Below, piece after piece: positions 1 through 7,968 of a stretch of DNA of 25,223 nt. A program made the translations under genes and the position numbers. This DNA is from JALORV01 sp044225415 (GTDB lineage Bacteria; Pseudomonadota; Gammaproteobacteria; Burkholderiales; Burkholderiaceae_F): contig JBGAIO010000039.1 in NCBI GenBank assembly GCA_044225415.1, positions 1 to 25,223 of the forward strand. Reading direction: 5' to 3'. Each line of letters starts with the position of its first letter. Within the stretch, counting starts at the first letter, position 1. The notes beneath the pieces are model-generated. The model saw only the letters and a program-made list of their open reading frames with translations, had not been told where the DNA came from and ran no database searches.

Positions 1-414
1 GAATCGACGGGCGTGCCCATCGAAGGTGCCAACGCGGTGGTGCTCGGTCGCTCGAACATGGTCGGCAAACCGATGGCGATGCTGCTGCTCGCGGCCAATG
101 CCACCGTCACCATCGCGCACAGCCGGACGCGCGACCTCGCGGCGGTCACGCGGCAGGCCGACATCCTGGTCGCGGCCGTCGGCCGCCGCAATCTGGTCAC
201 CGCCGACATGGTGAAGCCCGGTGCCGTCGTGATCGACGTCGGCACCAACCGGACGCCCGAAGGCAAGCTGGCCGGCGACGTCGACTTCGCCGGCGTCAGC
301 CAGGTCGCGGGCTGGATATCGCCCGTGCCCGGCGGCGTCGGACCGATGACGATCACCATGCTGCTGGTCAATACCGTTGAATCCGCCGAGCGTCGCGCCG
401 GCCTGCTGTCCTGA
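1..414 (+). CDS. folD: FolD, methylenetetrahydrofolate dehydrogenase/cyclohydrolase, 3' part only
   Basis: This is the C-terminal 137 residues of the bifunctional enzyme that interconverts 5,10-methylene-THF and 10-formyl-THF in the cytoplasm using NADP. The reading frame is open from the first base, so the 5' half lies outside the window (full-length FolD is about 285 residues). Visible family signatures are the NADP-binding stretch GRSNMVGKPMA with ANATVTIAHSRT after it, DILVAAVGRRN, VIDVGTNR, and the terminal motif PVPGGVGPMTITMLLVNT. The stop TGA at 412-414 is followed at once by the ribosome binding site of the next gene, 12 bases before its ATG, so the two genes are probably co-transcribed. 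Identification is secure. Confidence 0.96.
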   Translation, partial: ESTGVPIEGANAVVLGRSNMVGKPMAMLLLAANATVTIAHSRTRDLAAVTRQADILVAAVGRRNLVTADMVKPGAVVIDVGTNRTPEGKLAGDVDFAGVSQVAGWISPVPGGVGPMTITMLLVNTVESAERRAGLLS

Positions 415-426
415 AAGGAAGCTGCG

Positions 427-2466
427 ATGGCCAGTGCCGACAATCCGCTGCTCGATTTTTCCGGACTCGCGCCCTTCGATCGCATCCAGCCCGCGCACGT
501 CACTCCCGCGGTCGCGCAGCTGCTGGCCGATGCGCGGGCAGCCGTCGAGCAGGCTGCCCGCGCCGACGCGCCCGTCGCGTGGGAAACGGTCGTCGACCCG
601 CTCGATGAGGCGATCGACCGGCTGGGCCGCGCGTGGGGCGCTGTCGCGCACATGAATGCCGTGGTCGACACGCCCGAACTGCGCGCGCAATACAACGCCA
701 ACCTGCCACTGATCACCGCGTTCTGGACGGACCTTGCGCAGAACGAGATGCTGTATGCGCGCTACAAGGCGCTCGCGGCCCTTCCGGACTTCGCCCAATG
801 GCCCTGCGCGCGGCGTCGCGTCATCGACAATGAGCTGCGCGATTTCCGCCTGGGCGGCGCGGAACTGGCGCCTGCCGAGCGGGAGCGGTTCGCAGCGGTG
901 CGCAAGCGTCTGTCGGAGCTGACGACGCGTTTTTCGGAGAACGTGCTCGATGCGACCAATGCATTCGCGTTCTACGTGACCGATCGCGCGGCACTCGCCG
1001 GCGTTCCCGACGACGCGCTGCAGATGTTCCGTGACGCCGCGGCCGCGGACAGCCGCGACGGCTACAAGCTGACGCTGCAGTATCCGACCTATTCGGCGAT
1101 CCAGGACTACGCCGACGACCGCGCGCTGCGCGAGAAGCTGTATCGCGCGTACTTCACGCGCGCCTCGGAGTTCGGCAATCCCGACTGGAACAACGGCCCG
1201 CTGATGGCGGAGATCGCCGCTCTGCGACGCGAGCAGGCGCAACTGCTCGGCTATGCGAACTACGCCGAGCTGTCGCTGGTGCCGAAAATGGCCGACAGCC
1301 CTGCCGAGGTGCTCGCCTTCCTGCGCGACCTCGGGCGCCGCGCGCGGCCTTATGCGCAGCGCGACATCGAGGAACTGCGCGACTACGCCGCCCGCCACCT
1401 CGGCCTGGCGGACCTGCAGCCATGGGACTTCAACTACGTCAGCGAGAAGCTGCGCGAAGCGCGCTATGCGTATTCGGACCAGGCGCTGCGACAGTACTTC
1501 ACGGAACCCACCGTTCTGGCGGGACTGTTCAAGGTCATCGAAACGCTGTTCGGCGTGCAGATCCGCGCTCAGTCGGCCCCGGTGTGGCATCCCGACGTGC
1601 ACTTCTATCGCATCGACAGCCTGCGCGGCGAACTGGTCGGCCAGTTCTACCTGGACCTTTACGCGCGCGACCGCAAGCAGGGCGGCGCGTGGCAGGACGA
1701 TGCGCGCAGCCGCCGTGGCCGGCGCTCGGCATTGCCGACGCCGGTCTCGTACCTCACCTGCAATTTCTCGCGCCCGGCCGGCGGCAAAGTCGCGACGTTC
1801 CGCCACGACGAGGTGCTGACGCTGTTCCACGAATTCGGCCACGGCCTGCATCACATGCTGACGCGCGTCGACGAGCCGCCGGTGGCGGGCATCCGTGGCG
1901 TGGAATGGGACGCGGTCGAACTGCCCAGCCAGTTCATGGAGAACTTCGCATGGGAGTGGGAGGTGCTGCAGCTGCTGACCGCCCACGCCGACACCGGCGA
2001 GAAGCTGCCGCGGACGCTGTACGACCGCATGATCGCGGCGCGCAACTTCCAGAGCGGCTACTACACCGTGCGGCAGCTCGAGTTCGCGCTGTTCGACATG
2101 CAGCTGCACGCACAGCCGGCACGCGCCACCGAGGCGGGCATCGCCGCGCTGCTCGCCGACGTACGGCGCGAGGTTTCGGTCCTTCCGCCGCCCGAATACA
2201 ACCGTTTTGCCCACGCTTTCTCGCACATCTTCGCGGGCTCGTACGCGGCAGGCTATTACAGCTACAAATGGGCCGAGGTGCTGTCGGCCGATGCTTACGC
2301 GGCATTCGAGGAAAGCGGCGTGCTGGACCCGGTCGCCGGGCAGCGCTTCCGCGACGAGATCCTCGCGGTGGGCGGCAGCCGGCCGGCGATGGACTCGTTC
2401 GTCGCATTCCGCGGCCGCAAGCCGAGCATCGACGCACTGCTGCGACACCACGGCATGGCCGGCTGA
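427..2466 (+). CDS. prlC: Oligopeptidase A, M3 family zinc metallopeptidase
   Basis: A cytoplasmic zinc endopeptidase that degrades short peptides, including cleaved signal peptides. The product is 679 residues, matching the usual length of oligopeptidase A (about 680). The catalytic HEFGH motif is at residues 468-472 (H468 and H472 zinc ligands, E469 catalytic base). The third ligand is probably E498 in VELPSQFMEN, at the spacing expected for M3 peptidases. The C-terminal YYSYKWAEVLSADAYAAFEE segment is also typical. The ATG has a good purine-rich site (AAAGGAAG) just upstream that overlaps the end of folD. A 70-base gap separates it from the next gene on the same strand. Dipeptidyl carboxypeptidase (Dcp) belongs to the same family, but length and motif context favour PrlC/OpdA. 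Confidence 0.95.
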   Translation: MASADNPLLDFSGLAPFDRIQPAHVTPAVAQLLADARAAVEQAARADAPVAWETVVDPLDEAIDRLGRAWGAVAHMNAVVDTPELRAQYNANLPLITAFWTDLAQNEMLYARYKALAALPDFAQWPCARRRVIDNELRDFRLGGAELAPAERERFAAVRKRLSELTTRFSENVLDATNAFAFYVTDRAALAGVPDDALQMFRDAAAADSRDGYKLTLQYPTYSAIQDYADDRALREKLYRAYFTRASEFGNPDWNNGPLMAEIAALRREQAQLLGYANYAELSLVPKMADSPAEVLAFLRDLGRRARPYAQRDIEELRDYAARHLGLADLQPWDFNYVSEKLREARYAYSDQALRQYFTEPTVLAGLFKVIETLFGVQIRAQSAPVWHPDVHFYRIDSLRGELVGQFYLDLYARDRKQGGAWQDDARSRRGRRSALPTPVSYLTCNFSRPAGGKVATFRHDEVLTLFHEFGHGLHHMLTRVDEPPVAGIRGVEWDAVELPSQFMENFAWEWEVLQLLTAHADTGEKLPRTLYDRMIAARNFQSGYYTVRQLEFALFDMQLHAQPARATEAGIAALLADVRREVSVLPPPEYNRFAHAFSHIFAGSYAAGYYSYKWAEVLSADAYAAFEESGVLDPVAGQRFRDEILAVGGSRPAMDSFVAFRGRKPSIDALLRHHGMAG

Positions 2467-2536
2467 TCGACCAGCGGCCTGCGACGCCCAGTGCGCCGAC
2501 CCGCATGCGTAGCGACAACTCGCAGGAATCGCACGC

Positions 2537-3115
2537 ATGACCCGGTTCGTCAGCTTCGTCCTCACCCTCGTACTCGCGCTGCACGCGACGCTCGCGGCAG
2601 CCGCCGACTCTTCGCTCGACTCGCGCCGGATCCTGTGGCGCTGGACCGATGCGCGCGGCCAGATCAACTACGGCGACTATCCGCCCGCGGACGCGAAGAA
2701 CGTGCTGAAGATCGACCTGATGACGATCGGCACGACCACGCAGGCGCTGCTGCCTTACCAGTTGCGCGCGGCTGCCAGCAGTTTCCCCGTGATCCTCTTC
2801 ACCGCGAAGAACTGCCCGCCGTGCAATTCGGCGCGCGACTACCTGGTGAAGCGCGGCGTGCCCTTCGCCGAGCGCACCGTCGAGACGAGCGACGATGGCA
2901 TGGAATTCAAGCGCCTGACCGGCGCCGAGGGTGTGCCGGTGGCCACGCTCGGCGGCCAGGTGCTGGTGGCTTTCGACAGCGATTCCTGGAGCAATGCGCT
3001 GGACGCCACCGGCTATCCGCGCTCTTCCGTGCTGCCTGCGCACTTCCGCGCGGAACCGGCGCGGCCGCTGACGCAGAAGAGTGCCACCCCTGCACCCCAG
3101 GCGACTGCGCAGTAG
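2537..3115 (+). CDS. Secreted DUF4124-glutaredoxin fusion protein
   Basis: A 192-residue protein with three parts. Residues 1-23 form a signal peptide (hydrophobic core, Ala-rich cleavage region AAAAD). Residues 31-60 look like a DUF4124 domain (ILWRWTDARGQINYGDYPP). Residues 82-155 form a glutaredoxin/thioredoxin-like domain with a CPPC active site at C93-C96 and the cis-proline loop GVPV near residue 134. The tail from about 170 is Pro/Ala/Gln-rich and probably disordered. The export signal places the redox domain in the periplasm, so it is more likely to act on thiols there than as a classical cytoplasmic glutaredoxin. The ATG is preceded by AGGA about 10 bases upstream. Substrate and partner are unknown. 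The domain calls are from sequence patterns. Confidence 0.85.
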   Translation: MTRFVSFVLTLVLALHATLAAAADSSLDSRRILWRWTDARGQINYGDYPPADAKNVLKIDLMTIGTTTQALLPYQLRAAASSFPVILFTAKNCPPCNSARDYLVKRGVPFAERTVETSDDGMEFKRLTGAEGVPVATLGGQVLVAFDSDSWSNALDATGYPRSSVLPAHFRAEPARPLTQKSATPAPQATAQ

Positions 3116-3140
3116 CGGACGCCTGGGCGACAATGGCGGC

Positions 3141-3938
3141 ATGTCCGCCGCCGCCATCACTCTCGCCACCTGGAACGTCAACTCGCTGAAGGTGCGCCTG
3201 CCGCACGTGCTGGACTGGGTCAGCCAGCACCGGCCCGACATCGTGTGCCTTCAGGAAACCAAGCTCGTCGACGACAGCTTCCCCTTGGCCGCGCTGGCCG
3301 ATGCTGGATATTCGAGCGTCTACGCCGGCCAGAAGACCTACAACGGCGTCGCCGTGCTGACTCGCACCGCCACTGTCGGCGAAGCGCGCGACGCGGTCAC
3401 CGCCTACCCTGACTTCGAGGATCCACAGAAGCGGCTGCTGGCCGTCACGGTCGGCGAACTGCGCGTCGTCTGCGCGTACTTTCCGAACGGCCAGAGCGTC
3501 GGCAGCGACAAGTACGACTACAAGCTGCGCTGGATCGGGGCATTGCACGCGTGGCTGCGCAATGAACTGGCCGCACATCCGCTACTGGCGCTGGCCGGCG
3601 ACTACAACATCGCGCCGGAAGACCGCGACGTCCACGACCCCGCGGCGTGGGCGGGCCAGGTGCTGTTCTCGGAGCCGGAGAAGCAGGCCTTCCGCGACCT
3701 GCAGGCGCTGGGCCTGGTCGACAGCTTCCGTCTCTTCGAACAGCCCGAACGCAGCTACTCGTGGTGGGACTACCGCATGCTCGCGTTCCGCCGCAAGATG
3801 GGGCTGCGCATCGATCACATCCTGCTGTCGAGCGCCCTGGCGAAGCGCTGCACCGCATGCACGATCGACGTCGAGCCGCGCCGTCGCGAGCAGCCGAGCG
3901 ACCATGCGCCGGTGATCGCGACGTTGTCGCCGACCTGA
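3141..3938 (+). CDS. xth: Exodeoxyribonuclease III
   Basis: Base-excision repair enzyme with AP endonuclease and 3'-5' exonuclease activity on double-stranded DNA (Mg-dependent, endonuclease/exonuclease/phosphatase fold). The product is 265 residues, the normal size. Family residues visible: TWNVNS (N12), LQETK (E39, metal ligand), GDYNIAP (D154, N156), the YSWWDYR loop at 206-212, RIDHILLS (D225) and the terminal SDHAPV (D254, H255). I chose the ATG at 3141 because the family begins directly with the WNVNSL strand; an upstream ATG at 3081 would add 20 unrelated residues and overlap the previous gene. The gene ends 19 bases from the convergent TolA-like gene, with no obvious terminator between them. 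Confidence 0.94.
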   Translation: MSAAAITLATWNVNSLKVRLPHVLDWVSQHRPDIVCLQETKLVDDSFPLAALADAGYSSVYAGQKTYNGVAVLTRTATVGEARDAVTAYPDFEDPQKRLLAVTVGELRVVCAYFPNGQSVGSDKYDYKLRWIGALHAWLRNELAAHPLLALAGDYNIAPEDRDVHDPAAWAGQVLFSEPEKQAFRDLQALGLVDSFRLFEQPERSYSWWDYRMLAFRRKMGLRIDHILLSSALAKRCTACTIDVEPRRREQPSDHAPVIATLSPT

Positions 3939-3957
3939 GCCAACGCCCGATCGATGG

Positions 3958-5808
3958 TCAGTACAGCCGCACCGCGGAGTCGAACTGCCACGTCCGCCGT
4001 ATCTCGATGACGTCGTATTCCCGCGCCAGCGCGGGTGAGAAGGTCGCATACGGCTCTTGGCTGCGGATGATGCGGCGGATCGCTTCGTCGCACTCCGCCG
4101 AGCCGCTGGACAGCACAAAGGTCACCGACTCGACTGAACCGTCATTGCGGATGGCCACCGTCACCACGGGGTTGGTCTTCAGCCGCCGTGCCACGTCGCG
4201 CACCGTGTCGGGCGGCGTGTTGAAGTGGATCTTCTGCGCCCACGTTTCGGCATAGCGGATCAGCTCCGCGTTGGGATCGATCCGCCCCCACACCCGAGCG
4301 CGCCGTGCAGTGTTCAGGGACAGCGGCAGGTTCGATTCCGGACGCGCGGAGGTGCTCGGATCCTGCCGACGGGCAGCTTCCGCATCGAGCTGCCGCCCGA
4401 TTGCACGGAGGCGCTCCTCCCTGCGCGCTTCCTCGTCCTGTCCCGCGCGTGCTCGATCGGCGGCCGCCTGCTGCGACGCGCGTAGCGCGGCGGCCCTTTC
4501 CGCGTCGGCCTTCTCGGCCTGCAGGCGAGCTGCCTCAGCCCGCGCACGCTCTGCCTGTGCGACTGCGAGGCGCTCTGCCTCTGCACGTGCAGCCGCGAGT
4601 CGCTCCGCTTCCGCGCGTGCGGCGGCCGCGCGCTCAGCCTCCGCGCGTTCCGCTGCGGCCCGCCGATCAGCCAGACGTTCGGCCTCGAGACGTTCCGCTT
4701 CGAGCCTGGCAGCAGCGAGCTTCTCGGCCGCCTGCCGCTCTGCTGCAAGTCGCTCTGCTGCAAGCCGTTCCGCTGCAAGCCGTTCCGCTGCAAGCTTCTC
4801 CGCTGCGAGGCGTTCTGCAGCGAGGCGTTCTGCAGCGAGCCGCTCCGCCGCGAGCTTTTCCGCAGCGAATCTGTCCGCCGCCAGTCGCTCCGCCGCCCGT
4901 TGCTCTTCTGCAAGCTGCTGCGCAGCCAGTCGTTCGGCGGCGATCCGCTCTGCCTCCTTTCGTTCTGCCGCCAGTCGTTCGGCGGCTTCGCGTTCTGCCG
5001 TGAGCCGCTCGGCGCTTTGTCGCTCGCTCTCACGGCGAGCAGCCTCCGCGCGTTCGGAAGCGAGCCGTTGCGCCGCCGCTGCCTCAGCTGCAGCGCGCTC
5101 GGCCTGCTGCACTTCAATGGCGCGTCGCCGTGCCTCTTCGCGCGCGGCATCGGCCTGCGCCTCCTTTGTGCGGGTGTCGGCAATCCCGGGCAGGACTGCT
5201 GCATCGGTGTCTGCGCCGGCAGACGGCGCGGGAATGGGACTCGCCGGACTGGTGAGCAGCGGCGGAACTGTTTTGCCTGGCGCGCGTTTCGGTTCCAGCG
5301 CCGCTGCGCGCGGCAAGGCCGGTACCGGTGGCTCGCGCGGTGCGGGCGGCTCCGCAGTACGAGCCGCCGGCGAATCCACCGCACCGGGCAGCTGGTCGGT
5401 GGCTTCGCTGCGTGGCGGCTGCGATGGCGCCAGCTGTGCGCTCAAGGCCTGCGCCACCGGCGCCAGCACGCGCGAAGGTGACACCGGCGCAGGCGATGGC
5501 GGTGGCGGTGGCGATGGCAGCGGCGGTGGATTCGCGTAGTCGCTGGCCGAAGCCTGCGCAGGCACCCCTGGCGCCGGGACCAGCGTCACGCGCAGCTGCG
5601 GCGCTTCAACCCGTCGATCCTGCCAGGGAAAGCTGAATCCAGGCAGGCCAGGCCCCTGCCCTTCGAACACCAGGCCCAGCAGCGCGACATGCAGGAGCAG
5701 TGAGACCAGCACCGGTGTCGCCAGGTCGCGACCGGTCGCATCGCGATAGCGCCTCCGCCGGTGCCTGCGCGCAGACGTTCGCAGTTCGACCACGCGCTCC
5801 TGCGACAC
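3958..5808 (-). CDS. TolA/TonB-like envelope protein with long Ala/Glu coiled coil
   Basis: A 616-residue protein. A basic cytoplasmic N-terminus (RRHRRRR) is followed by one membrane helix at about 31-48 (ATPVLVSLLLHVALLGLVF), which contains the SxxxH pattern (S36, H40) used by TonB and TolA to contact ExbB/TolQ. Then comes a Pro-rich spacer (PPPLPSPPPPP), a long Ala/Glu/Arg coiled-coil region at about 210-485 made of AERLA-type pentapeptides, and a C-terminal TonB/TolA-like domain (about 520-616: NPVVTVAIRNDGSVESVTFVLSSG, then FSPALAREYDVIEIRRTW). It probably spans the periplasm. No tolQ, tolR, tolB, pal or exbBD genes are present, so it may be an orphan paralogue, not the main TolA. The start is a GTG immediately after the TGA of the upstream PH-domain gene, which suggests translational coupling. 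Confidence 0.8.
   Translation of the reverse strand: MSQERVVELRTSARRHRRRRYRDATGRDLATPVLVSLLLHVALLGLVFEGQGPGLPGFSFPWQDRRVEAPQLRVTLVPAPGVPAQASASDYANPPPLPSPPPPPSPAPVSPSRVLAPVAQALSAQLAPSQPPRSEATDQLPGAVDSPAARTAEPPAPREPPVPALPRAAALEPKRAPGKTVPPLLTSPASPIPAPSAGADTDAAVLPGIADTRTKEAQADAAREEARRRAIEVQQAERAAAEAAAAQRLASERAEAARRESERQSAERLTAEREAAERLAAERKEAERIAAERLAAQQLAEEQRAAERLAADRFAAEKLAAERLAAERLAAERLAAEKLAAERLAAERLAAERLAAERQAAEKLAAARLEAERLEAERLADRRAAAERAEAERAAAARAEAERLAAARAEAERLAVAQAERARAEAARLQAEKADAERAAALRASQQAAADRARAGQDEEARREERLRAIGRQLDAEAARRQDPSTSARPESNLPLSLNTARRARVWGRIDPNAELIRYAETWAQKIHFNTPPDTVRDVARRLKTNPVVTVAIRNDGSVESVTFVLSSGSAECDEAIRRIIRSQEPYATFSPALAREYDVIEIRRTWQFDSAVRLY
4640..5050 (-). repeat. 15-bp period coding repeat in the TolA-like coiled coil
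   Basis: The DNA has a 15-base period, each unit coding for a pentapeptide such as AERLA. The cleanest tandem copies, nearly identical at the DNA level, lie around 4740-4830; outward from there the units drift (AEQLA, AERIA, AERQS). This pattern fits recent slippage or expansion in the centre of an older protein repeat. Boundaries are approximate because the degeneracy is gradual. It is a coding repeat and not a CRISPR array, since it has no unique spacers. Confidence 0.8.
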
Positions 5809-6228
5809 TCAGGCCGGACCCGGCCGATGACCGATCGCCGACAGGAACGCACCCCTGTCGTCAGGCGAAATGAGCAGACGCCGGCCCGCGCCATAGGCTA
5901 TTTCGAGTCGCCGCAGCGACAGCGCCGGACCCGAAAGCGTCGATCGGCTGTCGCGCACCGAATGGATGTCGCGCAGCGGAACGCTCCATCGGAACGGCCC
6001 CGAACGCACATCCAGCGTCTGGCCGTCGACCCGGTAGACCGTGCCCAGAAACACCCAGAGCGGCAGGCCGACACCGATCAGCAGGGTTGCCAGAGCAATC
6101 AGGACGCGGCCCGGTAAGGAGTCAGCTGCGCCGCTGATCAGCAACGGCATCGACGCGCAGCTCACGACCACGGTGTTCAGCAAGACCAGAGCGCGCAACC
6201 ACCCATCGACCGCCGATCTGAATGACAT
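5809..6228 (-). CDS. Small membrane protein with bacterial PH-like domain
   Basis: A 139-residue protein with two membrane helices at about 12-32 and 41-62 and a soluble domain at 64-132. The soluble part matches the pattern of the short bacterial PH family (PF06713-like): YRVDGQTLDVRSGPFRWSVPLRDI, then GPALSLRRLEIAYG and the LLISPDD...AFL ending. Function is unknown; such domains are thought to mediate protein or membrane contacts. I chose ATG 6228 because the reading frame above it (to 6285) is polar, Arg-rich and unlike a signal or membrane start. The stop TGA abuts the GTG start of the TolA-like gene, so the two are probably made together and may act together in the envelope. That functional link is inference. 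Confidence 0.72.
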   Translation of the reverse strand: MSFRSAVDGWLRALVLLNTVVVSCASMPLLISGAADSLPGRVLIALATLLIGVGLPLWVFLGTVYRVDGQTLDVRSGPFRWSVPLRDIHSVRDSRSTLSGPALSLRRLEIAYGAGRRLLISPDDRGAFLSAIGHRPGPA

Positions 6229-6295
6229 GTCCGGCTCCCGACCCTCACGACCGCGATCCGAGGATTGTGGACGGGCCACGGCCAAGCCGCAATCA

Positions 6296-6316
6296 CGATG
6301 CCCGCGCAGGGCATCG
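6296..6316. terminator. Hairpin after the SnoaL-like gene
   Basis: A perfect 8-base inverted repeat (CGATGCCC / GGGCATCG, 5-base loop) starts 6 bases past the stop of the NTF2-like gene in the 94-base gap before the PH-domain gene. There is no T-tract after it on the minus strand, so it may be a weak or Rho-assisted terminator, or an RNA-stabilising hairpin. Confidence 0.4.
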
Positions 6317-6322
6317 GCGACG

Positions 6323-6763
6323 TCAGGCCGGCTTCAGCTGCTCCAGCATCGCGGCCATGCGCTGATGCACGAGGTGGATGGCCTGCAGCGGCCGGATCAT
6401 GACCTTGAACTCGGTGATCCGGTCATCGCCGTCCCAGGTGATGATGTCGACGCCGTTGATCATCGTTGCATCGACCGTGCACTCGAACTCGAGCACGGCC
6501 GAATTGCCCTGCACCACCTGCTTCACGTATCGGAAGCTGCTGTTGCCCAGAACCCGCAGCGCGCCGCCCAGGTAGAGCGCGACCAGGGCCTTGCCGCGCT
6601 GGGGCGTGTGCACGACCGGCGAATGGAAGACTGCGTCGTCCGCGAGCAAACCGTCGAGCAGCGCCGGCGAACGCGATTCGGCACAGGCGTGCCAGCAGCA
6701 GGCGGCCAGGGGTACCGCGGTTTCCGCATCATTTGTTGCCGGCTGCGGAGTCTTCTGTGTCAT
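6323..6763 (-). CDS. NTF2/SnoaL-like family protein
   Basis: A 146-residue cytoplasmic protein with the cone-shaped NTF2-like fold pattern: an N-terminal helix (WHACAESRSPALLDGLLADDAVFHSPVV), a middle helix (RGKALVALYLGGALRVLG), and C-terminal strands (NSAVLEFECTVDATMINGVDIITWDGDDRITEFKVMIRP). These proteins are either enzymes of varied activity or simple ligand-binding subunits; the sequence does not reveal which. ATG 6763 is preceded by a strong GGAGGGG site. A longer open frame runs upstream, but that part is a shadow of the ackA region. The gene begins 23 bases after the ackA stop on the same strand and so may sit in the pta-ackA transcript. Confidence 0.8.
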   Translation of the reverse strand: MTQKTPQPATNDAETAVPLAACCWHACAESRSPALLDGLLADDAVFHSPVVHTPQRGKALVALYLGGALRVLGNSSFRYVKQVVQGNSAVLEFECTVDATMINGVDIITWDGDDRITEFKVMIRPLQAIHLVHQRMAAMLEQLKPA

Positions 6764-6786
6764 GGCTGCACCCCTCCGATGCGCCT

Positions 6787-7964
6787 TCATTCGGCGAGCA
6801 CCCGCTCGGTGTGACGCGCGATCATCAGTTCCTCGTTGGTCGGGATCACCAGTGCCGACACACGACTGGTTGCGGTACTGATGCGCGGGCCACCCGCGCC
6901 ATTGGCCGCCGCGTCCAGCTCGATGCCGAGCCAGGCGGCGGCACCGCAGACCCGCGCACGGATGTCTGCCGAGTTCTCTCCGACGCCGGCGGTGAAGACG
7001 ATCGCGTCGAGTCCTTCGAGTGCAGCGGCCAGCGAACCGAGTTCTTGCCCGATGCGGTAGACGTAGAGATCGATCGCCGTGTGCGCACGCGCTTCGGTGC
7101 TGGCGAGCAACGTGCGCATGTCGCTGGATATGCCCGACACGCCCAGCAGTCCGGATTGCTGGTACAGCAGCTTCTCGATCGAACGTGCGTCCATGCCGAG
7201 CTCGTCCATCAGGTGGCGAGCACCACGCCCGGGTCCAGGTTGCCCGAGCGCGTGCCCATCGGCAGGCTGTCGACGGCGGTGAAGCCCATCGTCGAGGCGA
7301 CGCTGCGCCGGCCAGCAGCGCGCACATGCCGCGCCGTTGCCCAGGTGCAGCACCACCGTGCGACCACTGGCGGCCCGCGCATCGAAGGCGGGCAGCGCCG
7401 ATGCGATGTATTCGTAGCTGAGGCCGTGGAATCCGTAGCGCCGCATTCGCCTCGTGCATCGCGTATGGCAGCGCGAACATCTGCGCGATCTTCCGGATTG
7501 CCCGGTGAAATGCGGTGTCGAAGACGCGACCTGCGGCACCTCCGGCGCCTGCTGCGCGACTGCGCGGATCGCAGCGAGATTGTGCGGCTGGTGCAGCGGC
7601 GCGAGCGACACGAACTGATCGAGCCGAGCAGGGCCGCATCGACACGCGCCGGCCGCGCATACAGCATGCCGCCGTGCACGACGCGATGCCCGACGCCGAT
7701 CAGCTGCACGCCGCTGGCACGCCCGCGCAGGAATTCAATCAGATGCGTCAGCGCATCGCCATGTCCGAGCTGCGTACCCTCGGGCCAGCGATGTCCGTGC
7801 ATCTGCTTGCCGGCCGCATCGCGCGCAATGCAGCGCGGCCCGGTGAAGAGCGCCTCGATCTGGCCACGCAGCCGCAGGTCGAGGCCGCCGTCGCCACGCA
7901 CGTAGGCCGAGAACTTGACGCTGGAAGAGCCGGCGTTGATGACGACGATGGCCTGCTCGGGCAT
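6787..7964 (-). pseudogene. ackA: Acetate kinase, interrupted by about six frameshifts
   Basis: Acetate kinase converts acetyl phosphate and ADP to acetate and ATP. The N-terminus is clear (VVINAGSSSVKFS, then GHRVVHGG). The frame then changes near 7617, 7512, 7443, 7331, 7305 and 7212, yet family motifs continue across the frames: LAPLHQPHNLAAI, FDTAFH, RRYGFHGLSYEY, LHLGNGA, MGFTAVDSLPMGTRSGNLDPGVV, MDELGMD, FTAGVGENS, ending ERVLAE. Each break is explained by missing bases on the coding strand; for example one G restores a Cys before FDTAFH, and one C restores the Arg before SVAST. Adding about 13 bases gives an open gene of about 396 residues, the normal length. ATG 7964 lies 4 bases after the pta stop. 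I favour sequence error over true decay because the residues themselves are conserved. Typed as pseudogene only because the frame is broken as given. Confidence 0.88.
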
Positions 7965-7968
7965 GGCC

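Noticed and set aside
4640..5050. Possible CRISPR array or minisatellite
   Set aside because: The units are 15 bases in tandem, lie in frame in a coding region, and have no unique spacers.
4271..5539. A Ser/Ala/Arg-repeat open frame on the plus strand
   Set aside because: It is the mirror of the Ala/Glu coiled-coil repeat of the TolA-like gene; the repeat keeps all frames open.
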